This document shows, one piece after another, positions 45,150-54,332 of a stretch of DNA of 64,000 nucleotides. Source of the DNA: Fibrella aestuarina BUZ 2 (lineage in GTDB: Bacteria > Bacteroidota > Bacteroidia > Cytophagales > Spirosomataceae); contig NC_020054.1 of assembly GCF_000331105.1 (NCBI RefSeq), positions 6,523,815 through 6,587,814 on the forward strand, written 5' to 3'. Under the pieces are notes generated by a model. That model was given only the letters and a program-made list of their open reading frames with translations, was not told where the DNA came from and did no database searches. A program made the translations under genes and the position numbers. The stretch's first letter is position 1, and each line of letters opens with the position of its first letter.

Positions 45150-45590
45150 ATGAAACTCACCATTGCCAAATATATATCAGTCGCGTTGGCCAGCATGCTA
45201 AAGTTTATCGGCGGCCCGTTGGCGGGGCTGGCGCTGAAGCTGCCCTGGTTTGAGACGGCGCTCTGCACGCTGGCCGGTATGATGATCAGCGTGTTTCTGG
45301 TCGTATTCGCCGGTACAGCCCTTAACCAGATCATGCAACGCTACCGGAGAGTCACGCCCCGCCGGTTTACTCGACGTACCCGGCTGGCCGTACGGATCTG
45401 GAAACGCGCCGGTCTGGCGGGCATCGCCCTGCTGACGCCCCTCCTACTGACGCCCATCGGTGGAACGGTACTGGCCGTTTCGTTTCGCGTGCCGCCCGTC
45501 CGTATTTTGCTGGCTATGCTTGCCAGTGGCTCGTTCTGGGGCGTCGTACTCACCCTGATTACCTACCAGTTACCGGGTCTGTTCAGGTAG
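45150..45590 (+). CDS. Hypothetical membrane protein, three or more helices
   Basis: 146 aa from MKLTIAKYISVALASM at 45150; an earlier in-frame start 35 codons upstream gives a non-hydrophobic, non-typical leader. Hydrophobic segments occur at about residues 30-60, 85-108 and 115-140. Between them is a very basic cytoplasmic-looking stretch (QRYRRVTPRRFTRRTRL). I do not recognise a family, though small integral proteins of this type are common in Bacteroidetes. It lies between YheT and the proline iminopeptidase-like gene. Confidence 0.6.
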   Translation: MKLTIAKYISVALASMLKFIGGPLAGLALKLPWFETALCTLAGMMISVFLVVFAGTALNQIMQRYRRVTPRRFTRRTRLAVRIWKRAGLAGIALLTPLLLTPIGGTVLAVSFRVPPVRILLAMLASGSFWGVVLTLITYQLPGLFR

Positions 45591-45628
45591 CCTGTTTTGG
45601 CGTATCTTGTCGGAAACAAGCCTTTCCT

Positions 45629-46675
45629 ATGCTTTCCGCTACGATACGCCTGGCCTTACCGCTACTGAGCCTGCTGGCCCTGCTCGGCTGCCAGCAAACC
45701 ACATCGTCCACCAACGAAGCGTCGACTTATACGCAATCGCCGGAAACGGGCGTCCGCACGGGCGGGGTTCGGGTCATTCCCATCAAAACACCCTCAGGTA
45801 CGTTCAACGTCTGGACGAAGCGGGTGGGCAACAACCCGCGAATGAAAGTGCTGCTCCTGCATGGCGGCCCCGGCGGCAATCACGTTTTGTTTGAGTCGTT
45901 CGAGAGCTATTTCCCCGCCGAGGATATCGAATTTTATTACTACGATCAGCTTGGCTCGCTCAATAGCGATCACCCTGCCGACAGCACGCTCTGGCAAACG
46001 CCCCGCTTTGTGGAGGAAGTGGAGCAAGTACGTCAGGCGCTGGGGCTGACCAACGACAATTTTTACCTCCTGGGCCACAGCTGGGGCGGCATTCTGGCGA
46101 CGGAATACGCCTTGAAATACCAGCAACACCTGAAAGGCCTCATCATCAGCAACATGATGAGCAGTTGCCCCGAATACGGCAAGTATGCCGAAGAGGTCTT
46201 GGCCAAACAGATGGCCCCAAAGGTGTTGGCCGAAATCAGGGCCATCGAAGCCCGAAACGACTTCGCGAATCCACGCTATATGGAGTTGTTGACGCCCAAT
46301 TTTTATCAGCAACACGTTTGTCGGCTAAAACCCTGGCCGAACGCCTTCGACCGGGCGTTTCCGCAGATGAACAGCACCGTGTACACGCTCATGCAGGGGC
46401 CGTCGGAGTTTGGCATTTCGGGGCGGTTGGCCAAGTGGGATCGTCGCGCCGACTTACCCAAGATCAATGTACCTACGCTCACCATCGGCGGCGCACACGA
46501 CACCATGGATCCGAAACACATGCAATGGATGGCCACGCAGGTTAAAAATGGCACGAGCCTGACCTGCCCCGACGGCAGCCATTGCAGCATGTGGGATGAT
46601 CAGCCACATTATTTCCCCGGTTTGATCAAGTTTATCAAAGGCGTGGATGCGGGTCAGACAAAGAACATTCTGTAA
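45629..46675 (+). CDS. Lipoprotein of proline iminopeptidase-like (S33) alpha/beta hydrolases
   Basis: 348 aa. The lipobox LALLGC (Cys21) predicts export and lipidation. The fold has the oxyanion motif LLHGGPGGNH, the nucleophile elbow LGHSWGGILATEY, the Asp in IGGAHDTMD and the His in DGSHCSMW, all typical of S33 prolyl aminopeptidases. It should release N-terminal residues, especially Pro, from peptides in the periplasm. The Crp-type regulator gene starts 2 nt after its stop, so the two are translationally linked and perhaps functionally linked. Confidence 0.9.
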   Translation: MLSATIRLALPLLSLLALLGCQQTTSSTNEASTYTQSPETGVRTGGVRVIPIKTPSGTFNVWTKRVGNNPRMKVLLLHGGPGGNHVLFESFESYFPAEDIEFYYYDQLGSLNSDHPADSTLWQTPRFVEEVEQVRQALGLTNDNFYLLGHSWGGILATEYALKYQQHLKGLIISNMMSSCPEYGKYAEEVLAKQMAPKVLAEIRAIEARNDFANPRYMELLTPNFYQQHVCRLKPWPNAFDRAFPQMNSTVYTLMQGPSEFGISGRLAKWDRRADLPKINVPTLTIGGAHDTMDPKHMQWMATQVKNGTSLTCPDGSHCSMWDDQPHYFPGLIKFIKGVDAGQTKNIL

Positions 46676-46677
46676 CC

Positions 46678-47274
46678 ATGACGCCAGCCGCTGATTTTAC
46701 GCCGTTGCGGCGAGCAGTGGAGCAGTTTACCACTCTGACCGCCGCCGACTGGGCCCTGCTGGAACCGCACCTGCGCATCGAGTCGATTCAGAAACACGCC
46801 CTGTTTGCCGAAGAAGGCAAGCGGGCCGATACTATTGCGCTGGTGCTGGAAGGGTCATTCCGGCAGTTTTACACTAAAGACGGCGACGAACGAACGACGT
46901 ATTTCTTTTTCGAAAACCACCTGATGAGCGCCTACATCAGTTGCTTCACGGGCCAGCCTTCGCAGCTGACGATCGAGGCGCTCAGCAATGGACGCTACAT
47001 CGCGTTTCCGTATTCGGTCATGGCGGCGTTGTTTGAACGCAGCATGGCCTGGCAACGGTTTGGCCGACGCATCAGCGAGTATGCACTGAAGGGACTGGAA
47101 GACCGGATGGTGGGCCTGCTCACCCAAAGCCCCGAAGAGCGATACGTGGCGCTGCTCGAAAGCAACAAGAAGAAGATCATCGAGCGCATTCCGCAACACT
47201 ACATCGCCAACTACCTCGGCATCACGCCCGTCAGCCTGAGCCGCATTCGGGCGAGGGTGATGAATGTACAATGA
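46678..47274 (+). CDS. Crp/Fnr-family transcriptional regulator
   Basis: 198 aa. The N-terminal cyclic-nucleotide-binding-like barrel (FAEEGKRADTIALVLEGSFRQFY) is followed by a dimer helix and a short C-terminal helix-turn-helix (IPQHYIANYLGITPVSLSRIRARV). The key PRRTS-type cAMP-binding residues are not evident, so the ligand is probably not cAMP. This short form is common in Bacteroidetes. It may regulate itself and the S33 lipoprotein gene 2 nt upstream. The last four codons (Met-Asn-Val-Gln) and stop lie inside the following inverted-repeat element. Confidence 0.9.
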   Translation: MTPAADFTPLRRAVEQFTTLTAADWALLEPHLRIESIQKHALFAEEGKRADTIALVLEGSFRQFYTKDGDERTTYFFFENHLMSAYISCFTGQPSQLTIEALSNGRYIAFPYSVMAALFERSMAWQRFGRRISEYALKGLEDRMVGLLTQSPEERYVALLESNKKKIIERIPQHYIANYLGITPVSLSRIRARVMNVQ

Positions 47275-47371
47275 AGGATGTATAAGGTACAATGGCCTAT
47301 CGGCGGATTACTGCTGACGCGAAGCCATTATACATCATACATCCTTCATCATACATCCTTCATTATACATT
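47263..47371. repeat. Heptad inverted repeat with unequal arms after the Crp gene
   Basis: The left arm has ATGTACA, ATGAAGG, ATGTATA, AGGTACA, ATGGCCT. The right arm has CATTATA, CATCATA, CATCCTT, CATCATA, CATCCTT, CATTATA, so it is two 7-mers longer. The central region includes GATTACTGCTGACGC, a variant of the apical module. It lies between convergent genes and encodes the C-terminus of the Crp-type protein. Confidence 0.85.
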
Positions 47372-47407
47372 CCTTAGCCAAACGAAGCACCACTTAGGCG
47401 ACCGGGG

Positions 47408-48469
47408 TTACGGCTTGGCCCCAATGACCATCGCCCGGCCCGGCATCGTCCGGTAGGTGACAACCTTGCCCGTTCGTAGGTCGGCGTCGCGCTGCCACGA
47501 TTGGATTTCGGCGATCGAGTAGTTGCCGGCCGTACTTGTCAGGCCGTAAAACAGGTCGGTGGAACTACCGACGAGTTCGGGCGATGCACCGGTTTCAGGC
47601 CGGATAAATTCATTCACGATGTAGATTCCGCCGGGTTTGAGCGCCTGCGCCACACGCCGGGCTACGTCCCGATTCTGGTCGGGCGTGAAATGGTGCGCCA
47701 GACTCGACATCAGCACCAGATCGTATTGGGCTTCGCCGAAGTCATCGGTCAGGGCATTGCCAGGTACGTGCCTGACCCGGTCGCCCATGCCCAGACGAGC
47801 GAGCAGTGGCGCGGCCTGCTCGATGGCGGCGGGTAGGTCGATAATTGTCGATGCCAAGCCAGCGTATCGTTTGCAGAGCGCTACCGAGTGCTGCCCGTGC
47901 GAGCCCCCAATGTCGAGCATCTGGGTACGTTGTTCACGACGCAATGCTTTGGGCACCGGCGCACGACGGCCAAACTCCTTCGCTTCGCTGCCACTCGCGG
48001 CTACCATCGCCTGCTGGTAGTAGTTCCACTGCTCGGGGTTGAGGTGGTCGTGGTAGTGAATGCCTTCGCCCGTTTCCAGGTACGTCCCAAGCTTATCGAG
48101 CCAGGGCCACATCACCCGGTTGTTGAACAGCATCATGCCGTAGACCGACTCCGGCTCGTGCTTGAGGGTCCACTTGCGGGCCATCCGGGTGAGGGTGAAG
48201 CGCCCGTCGTGGTATTCAAAGTAGTCAAGGGCCGTCAGCAGGCCGAGCAATTCGCCCGTCGCTTTTGGGTTGAGCTTGCAGTGTTGCGCGATGGCGTCGG
48301 TGGTGATATGCCCTTCCGCAACGGCGTCGAACACCCCTTTGTCGGCGGCTTCTAGCACAGCCTTACTGATAACAGGCATAATCTGCGCGTGCAACAGCGG
48401 CACCGGCACCATGTTGGCCCGTAAGGCAATCCACTCCAGCGGATTGTCGGGCGAAATCGTTAATTGCAT
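47408..48469 (-). CDS. SAM-dependent methyltransferase, O-methyltransferase-like with dimerisation domain
   Basis: 353 aa from MQLTISPDNPLEW at 48469. An in-frame start 32 codons upstream would be encoded by the inverted repeat and is rejected. An N-terminal winged-helix dimerisation region (AVLEAADKGVFDAVAEGHITTDAIA) precedes the Rossmann methyltransferase domain, with motif I LDIGGSHGQHSVALC, IIDLP and the GGIYIVNEF segment. It resembles plant-type and secondary-metabolite O-methyltransferases. The acceptor is unknown and no biosynthetic cluster is adjacent. Confidence 0.88.
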   Translation of the reverse strand: MQLTISPDNPLEWIALRANMVPVPLLHAQIMPVISKAVLEAADKGVFDAVAEGHITTDAIAQHCKLNPKATGELLGLLTALDYFEYHDGRFTLTRMARKWTLKHEPESVYGMMLFNNRVMWPWLDKLGTYLETGEGIHYHDHLNPEQWNYYQQAMVAASGSEAKEFGRRAPVPKALRREQRTQMLDIGGSHGQHSVALCKRYAGLASTIIDLPAAIEQAAPLLARLGMGDRVRHVPGNALTDDFGEAQYDLVLMSSLAHHFTPDQNRDVARRVAQALKPGGIYIVNEFIRPETGASPELVGSSTDLFYGLTSTAGNYSIAEIQSWQRDADLRTGKVVTYRTMPGRAMVIGAKP

Positions 48470-48488
48470 AGGATGGGGGCTGGTCTCT

Positions 48489-48603
48489 AACGGCCAAGCG
48501 GTCCGTCGCTGTGGGTCCAGTGCTCCATGATGACTGGCGCACACACTTTTTGCACCGGTCATCATGGAGCACTGGACCCGCAGCGGCGGACCGCTTGGCC
48601 GTT
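48489..48603. repeat. Longest inverted repeat: 53-bp arms, GCGGTCCG core
   Basis: Arms 48489-48541 and 48551-48603 match over 53 nt with four mismatches and a 9-nt loop. All four differences leave G.U wobble pairs in a plus-strand RNA but A.C mismatches in a minus-strand RNA. GCGGTCCG(T/C)CGCTG(T/C)GGG is shared with the ispD-meaB element. It lies between two minus-strand genes and ends 17 nt from the dienelactone hydrolase stop. Confidence 0.93.
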
Positions 48604-48620
48604 GAACCTTAAACCCAGTT

Positions 48621-49484
48621 TTAGGCTTTCAGCCGGTCTTTGAGGTAGCTCAGCGACCGTTTGTAGGCATCAGTAGCGGCGGTTTTGTCGTAAACGGGAT
48701 TGCTCGGATTGGCAAAACCGTGATCGGCTTCGTAACGAACCACCTCGATTTTCTCACCCGCCTTTTTCATGTTGGCCTCAAACGTATCAACGACTTGCGG
48801 GCCGATAGCCTTGTCTTTGTTACCGAAAATACCCAGCACGTCGGTGTCGAGCGCTTTCAGCTTCTCGACATCCTGCTCGGGGAAGCCGTAATACATCACG
48901 CAGCCTTTGGCCTGTTTGCCTTCCAGCATGGCCGACTGCAACGACAGGCTTCCGCCAAAGCACCAGCCCACGCTGGCGATTTCGGCTTTCGGACCAGCAT
49001 ACGCAATGGCCCCTTTCATGATCGCCCCCAGCCGGGCCTTGTCGGCGCCCTGCATCAGTTTGGCGGCTTCGGTGCGTTCGGTGGCCACTTTGCCATCGTA
49101 CATGTCCACAGCCAGCACGTTTACGTTCTTAAGGTCATTGTAGAACGACTCCGCCTGTTGCTTGATGTTGTCGTTCAGGCCCCACCACTCCTGGTACACC
49201 AGCAGCCATTTGTCGGACGGTTTTTTAGATTTCAGCAGAAAACCGTTGGCCGTTTTGCCATCGGGAGTCTGGAACGTCATCATTTCACCCGCTTTCGACG
49301 TGTAGTGAAACGGCACCGGGTTTTCGTGCAACGCCTGGAAGGCCGGATCGCCCGCCAGCAACTGCATGTGGGCTACACCGCAGAGGGGAATATTAGGCGC
49401 AGGTACGTTGGTATCTGGCGTGTTTTTTTTGGGTGCTGTCCAAAGGGTCAGCAGCGATAGAATGGTAGCGAGAATTGTTTTCAT
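48621..49484 (-). CDS. Secreted dienelactone hydrolase-family protein
   Basis: 287 aa from MKTILATILSLLTLW at 49484, which gives a signal peptide; a frame extension of 56 codons upstream overlaps the previous gene and is rejected. The DLH fold has the Cys nucleophile in VGWCFGGSLSLQ, with Asp/His in IFGNKDKAIGP and ADHGFANPSN. It should hydrolyse ester or lactone bonds in the periplasm. The start codon overlaps the stop of the phosphoesterase gene (ATGA), so they are translationally coupled. Confidence 0.9.
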   Translation of the reverse strand: MKTILATILSLLTLWTAPKKNTPDTNVPAPNIPLCGVAHMQLLAGDPAFQALHENPVPFHYTSKAGEMMTFQTPDGKTANGFLLKSKKPSDKWLLVYQEWWGLNDNIKQQAESFYNDLKNVNVLAVDMYDGKVATERTEAAKLMQGADKARLGAIMKGAIAYAGPKAEIASVGWCFGGSLSLQSAMLEGKQAKGCVMYYGFPEQDVEKLKALDTDVLGIFGNKDKAIGPQVVDTFEANMKKAGEKIEVVRYEADHGFANPSNPVYDKTAATDAYKRSLSYLKDRLKA

Positions 49485-50779
49485 GCGGTTTTTAACGTGA
49501 AGATTGTAATCTCGGGCAAGATGCCTACGCGGCCCGGATAACCAATATAGCCATAACCCCGATTCACATATAAGGTTTGCTGCCCGCCCGCCGTCGTGGG
49601 CTCGGTATACAGCCCGGCCCACTGCCGGTAAAAATACTTCACCGGGCTCCACTTGTAATCGCCCACTTCCACCCCGAATTGCGCGCCATGCGTGTGGCCG
49701 CTGAAGGTCACGTCGATATCGGTGAATTTTGGCCGGATTTCGGCATCCCAGTGCGTCGGGTCGTGCGAAAGCAACAGTTTGACGGGATAATCGGCCGCCC
49801 CCTGATAGGCTTTGGCCAGGTTACCCGCCCGTAGTGCCGCGGGGCCGAAGCCCAGGTTCTGCACACCAATAATAGCGAGCTTATCGCCGCCCTGGGTCAG
49901 GATGTGGTTTTCGTCCATCAACGGATTCCAGCCCATCAGCTTGTGGGCCTTTACTACGTTGAGCACGTTCTGGCGCTGCGCCTCGGGGCTGGGCCACTTC
50001 ACATAAGCGCCGTAATCGTGGTTGCCGAGAGTCGAGAAAACGCCCAGCGGCGCTTTCACCTTGTTGAAAATATCGATGTACTCATTCACCTCGTCGGCCC
50101 GGCTGTTGACCAGATCGCCCGTAAAAAAGACGAGGTCCGGCTTTTCGCCCAGCAGCATATCGACGCCGCCCTTTACAGCCGTTTTGTTAAAGAAGCTCCC
50201 CGAGTGAATATCCGACAGTTGAGCGATGGTGAGGCCGTCGAAGCTGCGGGGCAGGTTTTTCAGCGGCAGCGTGATCCGGCGGATGCGGTAATCATGCGCC
50301 CCCGAAATAATGCCGTACGAAAAAGCCACCAGCGGGATCGTGCCCGCCGCTACGGCCGTTTTGATCAGGAAATCGGAGCGCGTGATGGTGTTGTCGCGGG
50401 GCGGAGCGGCCATATCGACCGTTGTTGATTTGGATGGGCTCAACGTACCACCAACCACCTGCGTCCAGATCCAGCACACAAAGCGAACAATGTCGCCGAT
50501 GAAGAGGAAAATGACCGAGATGAACTTGGAGAAATAGGTAATGGCCACAAACGACATCAGCATGGTGCGGGTGACGCGCCCGAGCGAATCGACCGGGGCC
50601 AGTTGCAGTAACAGGTACGTAGCAACGGTAAGCGCCGATAAGCCCCAGAATGCCCAGCCTACCGCCCGTTGCGTGCTCTCCGACGAAGCCCGTAATAAAA
50701 AGCGAATAGCCTGATATACATAAAGATCGATCAGCAGGAAAGCGCCGATCAGCAGAAAACCAACGAGGGTCCGGTTCAT
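49481..50779 (-). CDS. Membrane-anchored calcineurin-like metallophosphoesterase
   Basis: 432 aa. Four hydrophobic helices cover residues about 5-110, then a linker, another hydrophobic stretch (LIKTAVAAGTIPLVAFSYG) and the YkuE/YaeI-type phosphoesterase domain. Metal-binding motifs are in order: SDIHSG, GDLVNSR, LGNHDY, LSHDPTHWD and GHTHGAQ. It probably hydrolyses phosphate esters (UDP-sugar lipid or similar) at the membrane; the substrate is unproved. It is followed by the dienelactone hydrolase with an ATGA overlap. Confidence 0.92.
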   Translation of the reverse strand: MNRTLVGFLLIGAFLLIDLYVYQAIRFLLRASSESTQRAVGWAFWGLSALTVATYLLLQLAPVDSLGRVTRTMLMSFVAITYFSKFISVIFLFIGDIVRFVCWIWTQVVGGTLSPSKSTTVDMAAPPRDNTITRSDFLIKTAVAAGTIPLVAFSYGIISGAHDYRIRRITLPLKNLPRSFDGLTIAQLSDIHSGSFFNKTAVKGGVDMLLGEKPDLVFFTGDLVNSRADEVNEYIDIFNKVKAPLGVFSTLGNHDYGAYVKWPSPEAQRQNVLNVVKAHKLMGWNPLMDENHILTQGGDKLAIIGVQNLGFGPAALRAGNLAKAYQGAADYPVKLLLSHDPTHWDAEIRPKFTDIDVTFSGHTHGAQFGVEVGDYKWSPVKYFYRQWAGLYTEPTTAGGQQTLYVNRGYGYIGYPGRVGILPEITIFTLKTA

Positions 50780-51266
50780 GAAGGTGAGTCTGTCGTTTAG
50801 GCTTCTACAAAAACACGCAGCCTATTGTTTCGCTGCCACCAAAATCTGGGTCAGATTGGCCAGAAACACAGGGAGCAACCCCCTAGAGGTTGCTCCTGTT
50901 GCCTTAATAGTGGATGTAAGCTTATTTTTTCTCGGTGCATCGACCCACCGCAGTAGTTACCTGCGTAGTGGCTGGTCTGGGCACCTTCTTTATGTCATTT
51001 GTTGTTGGGATGAACCACCCGTTTACGGGTTATTTACCCATCTACGTAAAAGGTCATATGTTCGGATTGCCGCCTAACCAAAAAATGCGTATCAATTAAT
51101 ACCCAATTGTGGCCCTACCCCTTCGGGTGAATCATAGCCCTTCGCCTGTTTTGACGTACCTTTGTTTTTCTGATTCATTGGCTGGTGGCCGTCGACCGGT
51201 AGATATTGGATTTGTCTACTACTCATAGCCTACCACCCAGCATCCAGTATCCAAGATCTCTTTCAG
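50780..51266. other. Long spacer upstream of gcvP with a hairpin
   Basis: A 9-bp stem GGAGCAACC/GGTTGCTCC at 50872-50896 has a 7-nt loop but no T-run. A plus-strand frame of 99 codons at 50778-51077 lacks family resemblance and its start overlaps the divergent gene start, so it is not called. The gcvP promoter box lies at the right end. Nothing else is seen. Confidence 0.5.
51157..51164 (+). promoter_or_regulatory. Candidate -7 box TACCTTTG of gcvP
   Basis: TACCTTTG matches TAnnTTTG, 102 nt before the gcvP ATG. The resulting leader of about 95 nt was examined for a glycine riboswitch, but no convincing aptamer could be recognised by eye. Confidence 0.5.
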
Positions 51267-54194
51267 ATGAAAGTAACGCTTCAGCAAACCGACCGTTTTG
51301 AAGACCGCCACAACGGTCAGTTTGACCAGGATTTTGACCAGATGCTCCACGCCGTGGGTGTCAGCAGCATCGATGAACTCATTGACCAGACCGTACCGGC
51401 CAACATCCGGTTACCCCGCCCACTCGACCTACCCGCGCCCAAAGGCGAGCAGGCGTTCCTGAGCGATTTTCGGAAACTGGCCCAACAGAACAAACTCTTT
51501 ACGTCGTACATCGGGCAGGGGTATTACGACACCATAACACCGAACGTCATCCTGCGCAATATTCTGGAAAACCCAGCTTGGTATACGGCCTACACGCCTT
51601 ATCAGGCCGAGATTGCCCAGGGCCGCCTCGAAGCCCTGCTCAATTTCCAGACGGTCGTGAGTGACCTCACGGGCATGCCCATTGCCAACGCCTCGCTGCT
51701 CGACGAAGCTACTGCCGCCGCCGAAGCCATGACGATGCTACACGGTGTTCGGCCCGCACAACGCAAAAACGCCGAAACGTTCTTCGTATCGGATCGTTGC
51801 CACCCGCAAACGATCGACGTGGTACGGACCCGCGCCACCCCGCTCAATATCCGGGTCGTGGTAGGCGATCACCGCCTGGTCGATCTTGTATCGGGCGATG
51901 TGTTCGGGCTGCTATTGCAATATCCTGCCACCGACGGGAGCGTCTTTGATTACACCGATCTGATCGCAGCGGCGCAGGAGCAGGGCATTCACGTGGCCGT
52001 AGCGGCCGACCTGCTGGCCCTGACCATGCTGACCCCACCGGGCGAAATGGGTGCCGACGTGGTGGTTGGTTCAGCGCAGCGCTTTGGCGTACCGATGGGC
52101 TTTGGCGGCCCACACGCCGCTTATTTTGCGACGAAAGACGCCTTCAAGCGGCAAATTCCGGGCCGCATCATCGGCGTTTCGGTGGATGCTCAGGGGAAAC
52201 CCGCCCTGCGGATGGCCCTGCAAACGCGGGAGCAGCACATTCGCCGCGAGAAAGCAACCTCCAATATTTGTACCGCACAGGTGCTGTTGGCCGTAATGGC
52301 CGGTAGCTACGCCGTTTACCACGGTCCGCAACGCCTCCGCGCCATTGCCGAACGTACCCACGGCCTCACCCGATTGTTTGCCAAAGCGGCCCGCCGCGCT
52401 GGGTACGTTGTCGAAACCGAACAGTATTTTGATACGATCACGCTGCGCATCGACGATATCGACTCGCTCAAAAAATCGGCGCGGGCGGCGCAGGTCAACC
52501 TTTGCTACACGACCGACGACGAGCGCGTGAGCCTCTCGTTTGACGAAGCCAAATCGATCGACGACGTGCAGAAGTTGTTCGACGTATTTGGCATTCAGAT
52601 CGGGGCCGACGAACTCGCCAGCCTGATCGATGGGCTCGACGTTACCTGGCCTGAGCGGCTGGTGCGGCAGTCCGATTACCTGACGCACCCGGTCTTCAAC
52701 ACACACCATACCGAGCACGAAATGCTGCGGTACCTGCGGTCGCTAGAAGAAAAAGACCTGTCGCTGGTGCACTCGATGATTTCACTGGGCAGCTGCACCA
52801 TGAAACTCAACGCCACCGCCGAGATGATCCCCGTGACGTGGCCTGAGTTTGGCAAGCTGCACCCCTTCTCGCCGAAAGACCAGACGGCGGGTTACCAACA
52901 GTTGTTTAGCGAGTTGAATGCCTGGTTGTGCGAAATCACGGGCTTCAAAGCGATGTCGCTGCAACCCAACTCGGGAGCGCAGGGCGAATATGCCGGGCTG
53001 ATGGTGATCCGGGCGTACCACGAAAGCCGGGGCGATACCCACCGGAATGTGGCGCTGATTCCGCAATCGGCGCACGGTACCAACCCCGCCAGCGCGGTGA
53101 TGGCCGGGATGAAGGTCGTGATCGTGAAGTGCGACGAGCGCGGCAACATCGACGTACCTGACCTGAAAGCCAAAGCCGAGCAATACGCCGAGACACTGTC
53201 GTGCCTGATGGTGACGTACCCAAGCACCCACGGCGTTTTCGAAGAAAGCATCACCGACATCTGCGCCACCATTCACCAGTTCGGCGGCCAGGTGTATATG
53301 GACGGGGCCAACATGAACGCGCAGGTCGGCCTTACGTCGCCAGCCGCCATCGGGGCCGACGTGTGTCACCTCAACCTGCATAAGACCTTCTGCATTCCGC
53401 ACGGCGGCGGCGGCCCGGGCATGGGGCCCATCGGCGTAGCCGAGCAATTGGTGCCGTTCCTGCCGGGTCACGTATCGGAAGGGCGCAGCAAACGCGCAGC
53501 CGGTGCCGTATCCGCCGCGCCACACGGCTCGGCCAGCATCCTGACGATCTCGTATGCCTACATTGCGATGATGGGCGGCGAAGGCCTCACCAACGCCACC
53601 AAGCGCGCGATCCTGAACGCCAACTACATCAAATCGCGGCTCGATGGGCATTACGAAACGCTCTACACCGGCACCAATGGCCGGGCGGCGCACGAGATGA
53701 TTATCGATTGCCGGCCACTGAAGCAGGTGTCGGGTGTGGAGGTGGAAGACATCGCCAAGCGCCTGATGGACTACGGCTTCCACGCCCCGACGGTCTCGTT
53801 CCCGGTAGCGGGAACGATGATGATCGAACCGACTGAGTCGGAATCGAAAGCAGAACTCGACCGCTTCTGCGACGCCATGATCGCCATTCGGGATGAAATT
53901 CGGGAGATCGAAAAAGGGCAGGCCGACCGCACCAACAACGTGCTGAAACACGCACCGCATACCGCCGCGGTTGCCCTTGCCGATGATTGGAACCGGCCCT
54001 ACAACCGCCAGAAAGCGGTTTATCCACTGCCTTACCTGCAACACCGCAAGTTCTGGCCGTCGGTGAGCCGCATCGATTCGGCTTATGGTGATCGCAATCT
54101 GGTTTGTGCCTGCGTACCGACCGAGGCCTACGCCGACGAGGCCGTTACCGCCGAAGACCACCTGGTTGCCACCGACGCAATGTCGCCAGCGTAA
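51267..54194 (+). CDS. gcvP: Glycine dehydrogenase (decarboxylating), single-chain P protein
   Basis: 975 aa, the full-length homodimeric form rather than split GcvPA/PB. It decarboxylates glycine with PLP and passes the aminomethyl group to GcvH. The N-terminal half ([20 protein letters not shown], then [12 protein letters not shown]) and the C-terminal half are both present. The PLP lysine is in [18 protein letters not shown]. GcvH and GcvT are not adjacent, so the system is dispersed. The gene has its own promoter and terminator and is monocistronic. Confidence 0.98.
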   Translation: MKVTLQQTDRFEDRHNGQFDQDFDQMLHAVGVSSIDELIDQTVPANIRLPRPLDLPAPKGEQAFLSDFRKLAQQNKLFTSYIGQGYYDTITPNVILRNILENPAWYTAYTPYQAEIAQGRLEALLNFQTVVSDLTGMPIANASLLDEATAAAEAMTMLHGVRPAQRKNAETFFVSDRCHPQTIDVVRTRATPLNIRVVVGDHRLVDLVSGDVFGLLLQYPATDGSVFDYTDLIAAAQEQGIHVAVAADLLALTMLTPPGEMGADVVVGSAQRFGVPMGFGGPHAAYFATKDAFKRQIPGRIIGVSVDAQGKPALRMALQTREQHIRREKATSNICTAQVLLAVMAGSYAVYHGPQRLRAIAERTHGLTRLFAKAARRAGYVVETEQYFDTITLRIDDIDSLKKSARAAQVNLCYTTDDERVSLSFDEAKSIDDVQKLFDVFGIQIGADELASLIDGLDVTWPERLVRQSDYLTHPVFNTHHTEHEMLRYLRSLEEKDLSLVHSMISLGSCTMKLNATAEMIPVTWPEFGKLHPFSPKDQTAGYQQLFSELNAWLCEITGFKAMSLQPNSGAQGEYAGLMVIRAYHESRGDTHRNVALIPQSAHGTNPASAVMAGMKVVIVKCDERGNIDVPDLKAKAEQYAETLSCLMVTYPSTHGVFEESITDICATIHQFGGQVYMDGANMNAQVGLTSPAAIGADVCHLNLHKTFCIPHGGGGPGMGPIGVAEQLVPFLPGHVSEGRSKRAAGAVSAAPHGSASILTISYAYIAMMGGEGLTNATKRAILNANYIKSRLDGHYETLYTGTNGRAAHEMIIDCRPLKQVSGVEVEDIAKRLMDYGFHAPTVSFPVAGTMMIEPTESESKAELDRFCDAMIAIRDEIREIEKGQADRTNNVLKHAPHTAAVALADDWNRPYNRQKAVYPLPYLQHRKFWPSVSRIDSAYGDRNLVCACVPTEAYADEAVTAEDHLVATDAMSPA

Positions 54195-54225
54195 GCAATC
54201 GTTTTTGTAGCGACACTTTACTTAA

Positions 54226-54262
54226 AAGGCGTTCTCACTTCAGTGGGGACGCCTTATTTGTT
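54226..54262 (+). terminator. Intrinsic terminator after gcvP
   Basis: AAGGCGTTCTCAC pairs with GTGGGGACGCCTT (13 bp including two wobbles) around TTCA, followed by ATTTGTTT. It lies about 30 nt past the gcvP stop, before the convergent EamA gene. Confidence 0.85.
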
Positions 54263-54332
54263 TATCGGTTTGCCCGGCGTGCCCGTCAAGGTGACCCAAG
54301 CTGGTTGGACCAGCAACCGCTTTAGTCCGACA

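Noticed and set aside
47340..47372. Short direct repeats (CATCCTT/CATCATA) considered as a CRISPR or tandem-repeat array
   Set aside because: Units are 7 nt with no spacers and are mirrored by the other arm, so they belong to the inverted-repeat element.
48470..48565. N-terminal extension of the methyltransferase from an upstream ATG
   Set aside because: The additional 32 codons are encoded by the inverted repeat and are unlike the family; the start at 48469 begins the conserved region.
49485..49652. N-terminal extension of the dienelactone hydrolase
   Set aside because: It overlaps the phosphoesterase gene by 170 nt, and the downstream ATG gives a proper signal peptide and an ATGA overlap.
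50778..51077. A plus-strand frame of 99 codons in the long spacer before gcvP
   Set aside because: Its start overlaps the divergent phosphoesterase start, the sequence has no family resemblance, and the spacer contains a hairpin and the gcvP promoter. Judged spurious.
51165..51266. Glycine riboswitch in the gcvP leader
   Set aside because: The leader is only about 95 nt and no tandem or single aptamer core could be recognised by eye. A covariance search would be decisive.
52782..54161. A 459-codon open frame antisense to gcvP
   Set aside because: It is a consequence of GC-rich third positions on the opposite strand. The translation is His/Gly/Arg-rich and lacks any motif, while gcvP is unmistakable.
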